This document shows, piece by piece, positions 32,663 to 40,683 of a stretch of DNA of 64,000 bases. The position numbers and the translations under genes were made by a program. This DNA comes from Bog-473 sp963701955 (GTDB lineage: Bacteria > Actinomycetota > Acidimicrobiia > Acidimicrobiales > RAAP-2), in NCBI GenBank assembly GCA_963701955.1, contig OY969694.1, forward strand, positions 2,914,001 to 2,978,000. The letters are read 5' to 3'. The notes beneath the pieces are model-generated. The model did not search any database, was not told where the DNA came from, and saw only the letters and a list, made by a program, of their open reading frames with translations. Numbering within the stretch: position 1 is the first letter of the stretch; each line of letters opens with the position of its first letter.

Positions 32663-33151
32663 TCAGTCCCGGAAGTTGTCGAACTGCAGCGGGATGCCGA
32701 AGTCCTCCGCCTTGCACTTGGCGATGACCTCTTGGAGGTCGTCCCGCTTCTTGCCGGTGACCCGGAGCTGATCGCCCTGGGTCTGGGACGACACGCCCTT
32801 GAGCCCGAGGTCCTTGATGAACTTGTTCAGCCGCTTGGCATGGTCCGACGAGATGCCGGCCCGGATGGCGATCTTCTGGCGGGAGGTCCCCTTCTGGGCC
32901 TCCTCGACCTTGGCGTCCTCGAAGGCCTTCAGCGACACCTGCCGCTTCACCAGCTTCTCGTCGAGGACCTGGTGGAGCGCCCGCAGGCGGTCTTCGGTCG
33001 AGGAGCGGAGGACCAGCTCGTTCTCGCTCAGGTCAATGGCCGAGTCGGTGTTCTTGAAGTCGAAGCGGGTGGCGGCCTCCCGGTTGGCCTGGTCGACCGC
33101 GTTGCGCACCTCTTGCATGTCGACTTCCGAAACGATGTCAAAGGTAGGCAT
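32663..33151 (-). CDS. yajQ: YajQ family nucleotide-binding protein
   Basis: 162 residues, complete and unbroken. It shows MPTFDIVSEVDMQEVRNAVD, the two alternating ferredoxin-like halves, TRFDFKNTDSAIDL and QGDQLRVTGKKRDDLQEVIA. Some members bind cyclic di-GMP and act as effectors in virulence or biofilm control; others are only known to bind nucleotides. Cytoplasmic. It converges on the GtrA gene. Confidence 0.95.
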   Translation of the reverse strand: MPTFDIVSEVDMQEVRNAVDQANREAATRFDFKNTDSAIDLSENELVLRSSTEDRLRALHQVLDEKLVKRQVSLKAFEDAKVEEAQKGTSRQKIAIRAGISSDHAKRLNKFIKDLGLKGVSSQTQGDQLRVTGKKRDDLQEVIAKCKAEDFGIPLQFDNFRD

Positions 33152-33217
33152 GGAGCTCAGCGTACCGGCGCCACCTGCCGGTCTGGGGTGCCGGGCCGGG
33201 CTAATCTCACGCCCTGC

Positions 33218-33300
33218 GGGTCGGTGTCCGAGTGGCCAAAGGAAGCAGGCTGTAAACCTGCCGGTTAACACCTACGGAGGTTCAAATCCTTCCCGGCCCA
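33218..33300 (+). tRNA. tRNA-Tyr (GTA)
   Basis: Acceptor GGGTCGG/CCGGCCC, anticodon loop CTGTAAA giving GTA, class II variable arm and discriminator A. A TAATCT box lies about 10 bases upstream. Confidence 0.95.
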
Positions 33301-33339
33301 CGCATTTCGCCAGCACAGCCGTCCGGGCCGCCCTGGCCC

Positions 33340-33367
33340 TTGGCGGTCCGCCGGCGGCCGTTACAAT
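33340..33367 (+). promoter_or_regulatory. promoter for mannosyltransferase gene
   Basis: TTGGCG (33340-33345), 16-base spacer, TACAAT (33362-33367). It lies between tRNA-Tyr and the membrane glycosyltransferase and would give a leader of about 110 bases. Confidence 0.45.
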
Positions 33368-33485
33368 GCTGTTTCAGATCGATTGCGGGTACATGCTGCC
33401 CTGGGTGCAAGCCCCCTCCCCCGGCCGGGTTCCGTTGTGCCCGGACACGACAAGCGAGACTGACTACCCCGTGGACGAGAGCACG

Positions 33486-35120
33486 ATGTCGACGTCAGCC
33501 CCGGTGATCGACCGGGTCGGCGCGCGCCTCCGCCGCCTCTCCATGCGGGCCGACGCGTTCGCATCTCCGCCTCACCCGAGGGGTCACGCTCACCGAGCGC
33601 GTCGAGCCGGACTCAGGACGATCCGGAGGACTGGTCCTTCCTGCGCCGGCCCGCGCTCCTCGGCCTCCTCGCCGTCGTCTCCATCTGCGTCGGGGCCTCG
33701 CTGCCGAGTTCGCCCTTCAAGTTGGAGATGGGCGGCACATGGTTCTTCGGAGAGGCCGACTGGCCGTCGACCACGCTGATGCTGCCGGGCGTCGTCGCCG
33801 TGTACGGCGGAATGATCCTCTTCGTCCGCGTCTGGTTCGGGCTCTTCCAGACGCTGCGGGCCCGTGGCGGGGTCCCGATCCGCCCCCTGGCCTACATGCT
33901 GGCGCTCGTGGATCCTGCCGCTCCTCGTGGTGGCGCCGCTCTTCAGCCGCGACGTGTTCTCGTACGCCGCGCAGGGCGAGATGATGAGCCACCACATCAA
34001 CCCGTACCACTACGGGCCGGGCACCATCGGCTCGGGGCCGTACGTCGTCGGGCGTCGACCCGCTGTGGGCGAACACGCCGGCCCCTTACGGGCCGCTGTT
34101 CTTGATGCTGGCCGGGTGGTCCGCCTCGCTCAGCTTCCACCACGCGCTGATCACCGTCGTGCTGCTGCGCCTGCAGTCGGTCGCCGGCATCGCCCTGATC
34201 GCCTACTGCATCCCGAAGTTGGCCCGTTCGTTCGGCCGCGACCCCGGTCCGGCGTTCGTGCTCGCCGTGCTCAATCCGCTCACCTTGCTCGCCCTCGTCG
34301 GGGGCGCGCACAACGACGCCATCATGGTGGGCCTGTTGTTGGCCGGCGTGACGGCGGCGCGCTCGTTCCATCCCGTCGTGGGGCGTCGTGCTGTGCGCGC
34401 TGGCCGCCTCCATCAAGGTCCCGGCCGCCATCGGCATCGTCTACGTCGCGTGGGACTGGGCGGGGCCGTTCGCCGACTGGCGCCGGCGCGCCCGCATGCT
34501 GGTCCGCGCCGGCCTGATCACGGTGGCGGTCATGGGGGTGCTCTCGCTCGTCTCGGGCCTCGGCTGGGGCTGGATCGCCAACCTGGGCACACCCGGCACC
34601 GTGCGCTCGTGGATGGCGCCGGCCACCGGCTTCGGCCTCCTCATCAGCGGGACGGCCCACCTGGTCGGCATCGGGGTCGGCCTGGGCGGCGTCCTCACGC
34701 TGACCCGGGCCATCGGCCTCATCGCCGCCGCCGCCATCGCCGTCTACTGCCTGCGCAACCGCGAGCGCATCGGCATGCTGGGCGCGCTGGGCGCCACCAT
34801 GATGGCGTTCGTCCTCCTCGGCCCGGTGGTGCAACCCTGGTACCTGACCTGGGGGATCATCATCGTGGCGCCGGTCGTCACCGGCCGCTGGCTCTACGCC
34901 GTCCTCGGCCTCTCGACGGTGGCGCCCTTCATCGGGCTCACCGGCGGGCGCAGACCTGCTGAGCGAACTGGTGCACACGGACCCGGCCAGCATGGTCCTG
35001 GCCGTCATGGTGCTCTGGGCCGTGGCCATCGTCCCGCTGGGGAACTGGACGACCTCGTGGCGGCTCGACCGCTCGCGGCTGCCGGCCCTGCCGGCCACCA
35101 GCGCCGCGCTCGAGTCCTGA
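33486..35120 (+). CDS. MptB-like GT-C mannosyltransferase
   Basis: About 545 residues with roughly 12 hydrophobic helices. After the fourth the external loop shows SRDVFSYAAQGEMMSHHINPY, the GT-C aspartate loop characteristic of MptB-type alpha-1,6 polyprenol-phosphomannose mannosyltransferases (quoted here only in part: DVFSYAAQGEMM). VLNPLTLLALVGGAHNDA and VVQPWYLTWGI are further family blocks. These enzymes build mannan cores of lipoglycans. Frame changes lie near 33565, 33910, 34055, 34385 and 34955. The ATG start is preceded by a plausible promoter 120 bases upstream. Confidence 0.8.
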
Positions 35121-35164
35121 GCCGACCCGGCTGAGCGGCTCCTCGAGCCGGAGCTCGGCCAGAG

Positions 35165-35691
35165 CTACAGCAGGCGCTGGAGCTCGACCACGTCGAGCCA
35201 CTGGCGGTGCTTGCGGCCCGACCTCGCGCTCGACCCCGACCAGCTCGAAGCCGGCCGCCTCGTGCAGCCCGATGGAGGTCTCGTTGTGCCCGGCGATCCG
35301 GGCGATGACCGAGTGGAAGCCGTGGGCGGAGGCCAGGACCAGGAGCTCGGCCAGCAGGGCCTTGCCCACCCCCTTGCCCCGCTGGGCCCGGTCGACGTAG
35401 ACGGAGTTCTCGGCGGTGGCCGAGTAGCCCGAGCGCTCGCGGAAGGCCGAGAGGGAGCCGAAGCCCAGGACGATCTCGCCGTTGGCCCCGATCCGACCCG
35501 GTTGCCCCGGGTCCGGGCGGCTCGGTGGCCACGAGGGCCGGGTGGACACCGCTGTGCTCGAGGATCCAGGCCTCCTGCTCGGCCTGGCTGCGGGGCACCA
35601 TGTCGAAGGTATTCGTGCTCCCGAGCACCTCGACGTTGTAGATGGCACGGATGGCCTCGGCGTCGGCCAGCTCGGCGAGTCGGATCCGCAT
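35165..35691 (-). CDS. GNAT acetyltransferase, PAT/bar-like
   Basis: About 175 residues. MRIRLAELADAEAIRAIYNV and TFDMVPRSQAEQEAWI match the phosphinothricin/methionine-sulfoximine N-acetyltransferase group. The acetyl-CoA loop is QRGKGVGKALL, followed by IARIAGHNETSIGLHEAAGF. Frame changes occur near 35510 and 35220. The ATG is favoured because TACCAT sits six bases before it. Such enzymes acetylate small amines; herbicide detoxification itself should not be assumed. Confidence 0.82.
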
Positions 35692-35697
35692 CCGCCG

Positions 35698-35703
35698 ATG
35701 GTA
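35698..35703 (-). promoter_or_regulatory. -10 box, leaderless acetyltransferase gene
   Basis: TACCAT on the minus strand with six bases to the ATG at 35691. Confidence 0.45.
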
Positions 35704-35791
35704 CTGTTGACGTGGCGAAAGCCGGGGGGCCGGAGGCAGCCGCTCCACCAGCCCTGGCTATCATTGACCCTTCGCGGAACGTACCCGCGGC

Positions 35792-35863
35792 GCCCCTGTA
35801 GCTCAGTGGCAGAGCACCTCCATGGTAAGGAGGGGGTCGTGGGTTCAATCCCCACCGGGGGCT
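35792..35863 (+). tRNA. tRNA-Thr (GGT)
   Basis: The acceptor GCCCCTG pairs with its 3' partner, anticodon loop ATGGTAA gives GGT, and T arm GGTTCAATC is present. CCA is not encoded. Confidence 0.94.
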
Positions 35864-35870
35864 CGCCCAT

Positions 35871-35947
35871 GGCGGCGTAGCTCAGTTGGTCAGAGCACAC
35901 GGCTCATAATCGTGTTGTCGCGGGTTCGAGTCCCGCCGCCGCTACCA
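35871..35947 (+). tRNA. tRNA-Met (CAT), elongator
   Basis: Anticodon loop CTCATAA gives CAT. A normal paired first position (G-T) and lack of the initiator GGG/CCC stem argue for elongator methionine. The 3' CCA is encoded. Confidence 0.9.
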
Positions 35948-35992
35948 GGTCCGGGTCAGGTCGCCCCGGGCAGCCAGTAGGAAGGATTGAAG

Positions 35993-36157
35993 ATGGCGAA
36001 GAACGAGAAGAGGGTCCAGGTCACCCTGGCCTGCGAGGTGTGCAAGCGGCGGAACTACATCACGACCAAGAACAAGCTGAACGACCGCGAGCGGATCGAG
36101 ATGAAGAAGTTCTGCCGCTGGGACCGCCAGCACACCCTGCACAAGGAGACCCGCTGA
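35993..36157 (+). CDS. rpmG: 50S ribosomal protein L33
   Basis: 54 residues (MAKNEKRVQVTLACEVCKRR). The first zinc pair CEVC is kept, but the second pair is reduced to FCRWD, so only three cysteines remain and zinc binding may be altered. A purine-rich ribosome site (GAAGGATTGA) precedes the ATG. It sits between tRNA-Met and tRNA-Trp in the standard actinobacterial order leading to secE-nusG. Confidence 0.95.
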   Translation: MAKNEKRVQVTLACEVCKRRNYITTKNKLNDRERIEMKKFCRWDRQHTLHKETR

Positions 36158-36167
36158 GCCACCCGGT

Positions 36168-36192
36168 GCCTGCCGGTGCTACTCTGGCAGGC
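36168..36192. terminator. hairpin between rpmG and tRNA-Trp
   Basis: GCCTGCC (36168-36174) and GGCAGGC (36186-36192) with an 11-base loop. No U-run follows, so it may be a weak terminator or a processing site. Confidence 0.35.
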
Positions 36193-36251
36193 CGATCCCC
36201 AGGTCAGGGGGAAGAACCACCTGCTCGAGGGAAACCGAAGGCACCCCACCG

Positions 36252-36324
36252 AGGGCAGTAGCTCAACTGGTAGAGCACCGGTCTCCAAAACCGGCGGTTG
36301 GGGGTTCGAGTCCCTCCTGCCCTG
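36252..36324 (+). tRNA. tRNA-Trp (CCA)
   Basis: Acceptor AGGGCAG/CTGCCCT, anticodon loop CTCCAAA giving CCA, discriminator G. Confidence 0.95.
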
Positions 36325-36369
36325 CCCCGGACGTAGCCACCCGACAACGAAGTATGTGAGGCAAGAGTC

Positions 36370-36693
36370 GTGAACCGCGAGACCAAGCGCTTGATGCAGC
36401 GCCAAGGGCAGATGGAGGCCGATGGGTCTCCGGCTACCCGCAAGGCGCCCGCGGGTTCGGGATCGGGTGGTCCCCGCCAGCCGCGGAGCAGGCAGCAGGG
36501 GCGCAAGCGCACGACGCCGGTCCAGTTCGTCCGCGAGGTGCGCGACGAAATGCGCCAGGTCGCGTGGCCCTCGCGCTCCGAGCTCATCAACTACACGTCG
36601 GTGGTGCTGACGACGCTGATCATCATGATCAGCCTGATCTTCGTGTTGAACCTCGCCTTCGGGAAGCTGATCACGCTTCTCTTCACGAAGTAG
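36370..36693 (+). CDS. secE: preprotein translocase subunit SecE
   Basis: 107 residues. A long basic cytoplasmic N-terminus leads to the conserved amphipathic block PVQFVREVRDEMRQVAWPSR and one membrane helix (VVLTTLIIMISLIFVLNLAF). It clamps SecY in the Sec translocon. GTG start; the stop lies 6 bases before nusG. Complete and unbroken. Confidence 0.96.
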   Translation: MNRETKRLMQRQGQMEADGSPATRKAPAGSGSGGPRQPRSRQQGRKRTTPVQFVREVRDEMRQVAWPSRSELINYTSVVLTTLIIMISLIFVLNLAFGKLITLLFTK

Positions 36694-36699
36694 CGCGTC

Positions 36700-37698
36700 A
36701 TGAGCGACATGACGCATTCAGAGGCAGAGGACGCATTGGTCACCGGCGACGAGGAAGACGTCAACGAGGCGTTGGCGGCGGAACGGGAAGAGGCCGAAGC
36801 GGCCCCCGAGGAGGCGGCTGTGCACACGGACGCGGTGGCAGATCTGGTTGACGAGGTGACCGCCGAGGAAGAGGCGGAGCTCGAGGCCGTGGTCGAAGAA
36901 GCGGTGATCGAGGAGATCGTGGAAGAAATCGTGGAGGAAGCAGTGCTCGAGGCGGTCGAAGAGGCGGTGGTCGAGGAGATCGCCGAGGAAATCGCCGAAG
37001 AGATCGCGCTGGAGACTGCGTCGGGTGAGCCCGACCTCGTGCTCGACGCCACCGGCGGCCAGGAGGCCGCCGGGGAGGACGACGAGCTCGGCGGCTGGGT
37101 CAAGGACGACGAAGAGGACGAGGAGCCTGTCCCCGTCGAGAGCCCCTACGACCGGCCCGGTCGCTGGTACGTCGTGCACACCTACTCGGGTTACGAGAAC
37201 AAGGTGCGCTCGAACATGGGCAACGTCGTCGCCTCCCGCGGCATCGAGGACCGTGTCTTCGAGGTCGTCATCCCGATGGAGGACGTCGACGAGTTCAAGG
37301 GTGGCAAGAAGGTCACCGTCCAGAAGAAGGTCTTCCCGGGCTACCTGCTCGTGCGCTGCGACCTCGACGACGACACGTGGGGCGCCATCCGCAACACCCC
37401 GGGCGTGACCGGCTTCGTCGGTCCGGGCACCAAGCCCACGCCGCTGTCGCGCCGCGAGGTCGAGAACATCCTGCAGGTGAAGGTCGAGGGCGGGCCCGGC
37501 AGTGCGCCCAAGCGCACGCGGGCCCGCCTGGAGTACGAGGTCAACGAGACGGTCAGGGTCAAGGAAGGCCCGTTCGCCGACTTCTCGGGGCAGATCTCGG
37601 AGATCAACGAGGACCAGCTCAAGCTCAAGGTGCTGGTCAACATCTTCGGCCGGGAGACGCCGGTCGAGCTCGAATTCAGCCAGGTCGCCAAGCTCTAG
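36700..37698 (+). CDS. nusG: transcription factor NusG, acidic extension
   Basis: 332 residues. The NGN domain starts only at about residue 154 (GRWYVVHTYSGYENKVRSNM), then VFPGYLLVRCDLDD and NTPGVTGFVG. The KOW domain follows (VRVKEGPFADFSGQISEINE) and ends FSQVAKL. Residues 1-150 form an acidic extension with repeated EEI/EEA heptads (VEEAVIEEIVEEIVEEA and EEIAEEIAEEIA), probably helical or coiled. Actinobacterial NusG often has an acidic extension, but this one is long and unusually regular. Complete and unbroken. Confidence 0.96.
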   Translation: MSDMTHSEAEDALVTGDEEDVNEALAAEREEAEAAPEEAAVHTDAVADLVDEVTAEEEAELEAVVEEAVIEEIVEEIVEEAVLEAVEEAVVEEIAEEIAEEIALETASGEPDLVLDATGGQEAAGEDDELGGWVKDDEEDEEPVPVESPYDRPGRWYVVHTYSGYENKVRSNMGNVVASRGIEDRVFEVVIPMEDVDEFKGGKKVTVQKKVFPGYLLVRCDLDDDTWGAIRNTPGVTGFVGPGTKPTPLSRREVENILQVKVEGGPGSAPKRTRARLEYEVNETVRVKEGPFADFSGQISEINEDQLKLKVLVNIFGRETPVELEFSQVAKL

Positions 37699-37736
37699 GC
37701 GCCTGGACACAGATACGGAGAAGGAGAACAAGGACG

Positions 37737-38168
37737 ATGGCACCGAAGAAGAAGGTGCTCGCCGTGGTGAAGATCCAGCTCGAGGCCGGCTCGGCGACGC
37801 CGGCGCCGCCCGTCGGCACGGCGCTCGGACCACACGGCGTGCAGACAATGGAATTCTGCAAGCAGTACAACCAGGCCACCGAGAGCATGCGGGGTCAGGT
37901 GATCCCGGTCGACATCACGATCTACGAGGACCGCACATTCAGCTTCGTGCTGAAGACCTCGCCCACGCCGGTCCTGCTGCGCCAGGCGGCCGGGCTCGAC
38001 AAGGGTGCCGCCACGGCCGGCCGCGAGCAGGTCGGGACGATCACCGACGCCCAGCTGGCCGAGATCGCCACCACGAAGCTGGCCGACCTCAACACCAACG
38101 ACCTCGATGCGGCCAAGAAGCAGGTCGCCGGCACGGCGCGCTCCATGGGCATCAAGGTCGCCGGGTAG
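37737..38168 (+). CDS. rplK: 50S ribosomal protein L11
   Basis: 143 residues, unbroken. N-terminal KVLAVVKIQLEAGSATPAPPVG is the proline-rich thiostrepton/EF-G contact region, and the C-terminal rRNA-binding domain includes GTARSMGIKV. A GGAG site lies upstream. It is followed by rplA after 22 bases. Confidence 0.97.
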   Translation: MAPKKKVLAVVKIQLEAGSATPAPPVGTALGPHGVQTMEFCKQYNQATESMRGQVIPVDITIYEDRTFSFVLKTSPTPVLLRQAAGLDKGAATAGREQVGTITDAQLAEIATTKLADLNTNDLDAAKKQVAGTARSMGIKVAG

Positions 38169-38190
38169 CGGCAGGAACGAGGAGAGAACG

Positions 38191-38913
38191 ATGACCCAGC
38201 ACGGCAAGAAGTACAAGGACAGCCTGACCAAGGCGGACCGCGAGTCGATGCACGGCCTGGCCGAGGCGGTCGACCTGGTCAAGTCGCTGGCCAGCGCCAA
38301 GTTCGACGAGACGGTCGAGCTCGCCGTCCGCCTCGGGGTCGACCCCCGCAAGGCGGACCAGATCGTCCGTGGCACGCTCTCGCTCCCTTCGGGGACCGGG
38401 CGCACCGAGCGCGTGGCGGTCTTCGCCGCCGGCGAGGCGGCCGCCGAGGCCCGCGCCGCCGGTGCCGACGAGGTCGGTGCCGACGACCTGGTGGCCAAGA
38501 TCAACGGTGGCTTCCTCGACTTCGACGTGGCCATCGCCACGCCGGACCTCATGGGCCAGGTCGGGACGCTCGGCCGGGTGCTCGGGCCCCGCGGCCTGAT
38601 GCCCAACCCCAAGACGGGGACCGTGACCACCGACGTCGGCAAGGCCGTGGCCGAGTTCAAGGGCGGCCGGGTCGAGTACCGCACCGACAAGGTGGGCAAC
38701 GTGCACATCCGCGTCGGCAAGGCCTCCTTCACCGCCGAGCAGCTGGTGGCCAACATCCGCGCCGTCGTCGACGAGCTCCAGCGGGCCAAGCCGCCCTCGT
38801 CGAAGGGTCGCTACTTCCTGTCGGTGACCGTCTCGACGACCATGAGCCCCGGGGTCCGCATCGACCCCGTCAAGGCCCGTTACGTGCGACGAGGAGCTCG
38901 CCGCCCGGCCTGA
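38191..38913 (+). CDS. rplA: 50S ribosomal protein L1
   Basis: 240 residues. Signature blocks are VELAVRLGVDPRKADQ, LGPRGLMPNPKTGTVT and GKASFTAEQLVANI. GGAG site before the ATG. The last ten residues (YVRRGARRPA) look unlike L1; one base less near 38888 would give the more usual DEELAA ending, so the C-terminus may be shifted. Confidence 0.96.
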   Translation: MTQHGKKYKDSLTKADRESMHGLAEAVDLVKSLASAKFDETVELAVRLGVDPRKADQIVRGTLSLPSGTGRTERVAVFAAGEAAAEARAAGADEVGADDLVAKINGGFLDFDVAIATPDLMGQVGTLGRVLGPRGLMPNPKTGTVTTDVGKAVAEFKGGRVEYRTDKVGNVHIRVGKASFTAEQLVANIRAVVDELQRAKPPSSKGRYFLSVTVSTTMSPGVRIDPVKARYVRRGARRPA

Positions 38914-39159
38914 TCGACGCAGCACGGTCGGACAGGCTCCGACCGCCGTACTACGATTTCCCGCACAGCTCGCCGCCACCGGGCGGCATGGGCACTGAAT
39001 CCGAAACGCCAGAGACCTCCGGTGCACCCCAGGGTGCCGAAGCGGCCCGATGGGCCGGCCTGACGAGGCGACACCATGCACGCCGGACATCCGGGCCTGC
39101 GCCGTCGCACCCGGAGACTCTGGCCCGCTTCCGGGCAGTGAGCCCGGTGGAGGACACCG
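38914..39159 (+). promoter_or_regulatory. rplJ leader region
   Basis: 246 bases between rplA and rplJ with several G+C-rich stems (for example GCCCGATGGGCC and CCCGGTGGAGG near the start). In most bacteria the L10-L7/L12 complex binds here to repress rplJL. I see the position and the stems but not a confirmed fold. Confidence 0.4.
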
Positions 39160-39906
39160 ATGGCAACGCAGAACGCAGCAGAGGGCACACAAGGTCGAGG
39201 TGGTCGACGAGGTCAAGACGCGCATGGGCGCGGCCACGGCCTCCATCGTGAGCGAGTACCGCGGCCTGACCGTGGCCGAGCTCGCCGAGCTGCGGGGCAC
39301 CCTGGCGGCCGCCGGCGGCGACTACAAGATCTTCAAGAACACGCTGGTCCGTCTGGCCATCGACGGCGGCGAGTACCAGCCGCTGTCGGAGTACCTCAGC
39401 GGCCCCAGCGCCCTGACCTTCGTGCAGGGCGACATCAGCGCCGTGGCCAAGGCCCTGCGGGACTTCTCCCGCAACAACCCCCTCCTGGTGATCAAGGGCG
39501 GGCTGGCCGACGGCTCGCTGCTCTCGCCGGGCGACCTGGCTGCGCTGGCCGACCTGCCGCCCCGCGAGGTCCTGCTGGCCCGCCTGGCCGGTGCCCTCGC
39601 CGCACCGATGCAGCAGATGGCGGGCCTCCTGCAGGCCCTGCCGCGGAACATGGCCTACGGGATCTCGGCGCTGGTCGAGCAGCGGCAGGCCGGCGGGGAG
39701 ACACTGCCTGCGCGAGGCGGCCGACGCCCCGGCCGAGGCACGACGACGCCGCCGCCGCCGAGGCTGCAGCTGAGACGCCCGGCCGAGGCCGCGGCCGACG
39801 CTGCGCCGGCCGACGAGGCTGCGGCGACGCCGAACCGGCGGAGGCCGCCGCGGAGGCGGAGGCGGAGCCCGAGGCGGCGGCCCCGCCCGAAGCCGCATCC
39901 GAGTAG
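39160..39906 (+). CDS. rplJ: 50S ribosomal protein L10
   Basis: About 245 residues. KVEVVDEVKTRMGAATASIV, VSEYRGLTVAELAELRG and KIFKNTLVRLAI define the rRNA and stalk base region. The end is a very Ala/Glu-rich tail (EAAAEAEAEPEAAAPPEAAS), long for L10. An extra base near 39190 and a second change near 39715 bring the frame back to that of the ATG. GGAGGA site before the ATG. Confidence 0.93.
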   Translation: MATQNAAEGTQGRGGRRGQDAHGRGHGLHRERVPRPDRGRARRAAGHPGGRRRRLQDLQEHAGPSGHRRRRVPAAVGVPQRPQRPDLRAGRHQRRGQGPAGLLPQQPPPGDQGRAGRRLAALAGRPGCAGRPAAPRGPAGPPGRCPRRTDAADGGPPAGPAAEHGLRDLGAGRAAAGRRGDTACARRPTPRPRHDDAAAAEAAAETPGRGRGRRCAGRRGCGDAEPAEAAAEAEAEPEAAAPPEAASE

Positions 39907-39972
39907 CCCAAGTCGTATTTCCCGACCGAACCGAACCAACAAGACCGAAGGAAAGAAAGGAAGGCCAGGCAG

Positions 39973-40368
39973 ATGGCAACCCTGACCAAAGAAGAGATCC
40001 TCGACGGGATCGCCGAGCTCTCGGTGATCCAGCTGAGCGAGCTGTTGAAGGACTTCGAGGAGCGCTTCGGCGTGACGGCGGCAGCGCCTGTCGCCGTGGC
40101 AGCCGCGGCCGCCCCGGCCGCCGGCGGTGGCGACGGCGGCGGTGGCGACGAGGAGAAGTCGGACTTCGACGTCATCCTGACCGCGGCCGGCGACAAGAAG
40201 ATCCAGGTCATCAAGGAGGTGCGCGCCCTCACCAGCCTGGGCCTCAAGGAGGCCAAGGACCTGGTCGAGGCGGCTCCCAAGCCGGTCCTCGAGAAGGCCA
40301 ACAAGGAAGACGCCGAGAAGGCCAAGGCCGCCCTCGAGGGCGCCGGCGCCACCGTCGAGATCAAGTAG
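39973..40368 (+). CDS. rplL: 50S ribosomal protein L7/L12
   Basis: 131 residues, unbroken. N-terminal dimer helix pair (TKEEILDGIAELSVIQLSEL), Ala/Gly hinge with AAAPAAGGGDGGGG, and the C-terminal factor-binding domain (KIQVIKEVRALTSLGLKEAK). Preceded by a GGAAGG site. Stalk protein that recruits translation GTPases. Confidence 0.97.
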   Translation: MATLTKEEILDGIAELSVIQLSELLKDFEERFGVTAAAPVAVAAAAAPAAGGGDGGGGDEEKSDFDVILTAAGDKKIQVIKEVRALTSLGLKEAKDLVEAAPKPVLEKANKEDAEKAKAALEGAGATVEIK

Positions 40369-40425
40369 CTCCGGGTCGGGGGCCGGGCGGGACACCGTTC
40401 CGACCTGGCCTTCCGACCAGGATCC

Positions 40426-40454
40426 TTGACGGCGGGGGAGGGCACCTTTACCCT
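40426..40454 (+). promoter_or_regulatory. promoter before rpoB
   Basis: TTGACG (40426-40431), exact 17-base spacer, TACCCT (40449-40454). This is the best-looking -35/-10 pair in the window. It lies in the 315-bp gap between rplL and rpoB and gives rpoBC its own start with a leader of about 220 bases. Confidence 0.6.
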
Positions 40455-40683
40455 GTCGGGGACCCCGGGCACTGCCCGTTCGGCCGACCAGGCCCAAGGG
40501 GTTGTATCCAGGCACGCCCCACGATAAGATGCACGGTTGCCGTGCGTCTCCGTGTCTTCGATTCCGTAATTCCCCGGTGTCGGCGCGCGCCCGCGAAGCC
40601 CTGATCCGCCGTCCCGTCCTCGTCCGCCCCGATTCGCAGTCACCGCCCTCACCCGCCGCATTTCTCCTGGGAGGAGTTGACCG

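Noticed and set aside
36880..37020. DNA tandem repeat in nusG
   Set aside because: The repeat is at protein level (EEI/EEA heptads); codons vary (gag/gaa, gtg/gtc), so it is not a recent DNA repeat expansion.
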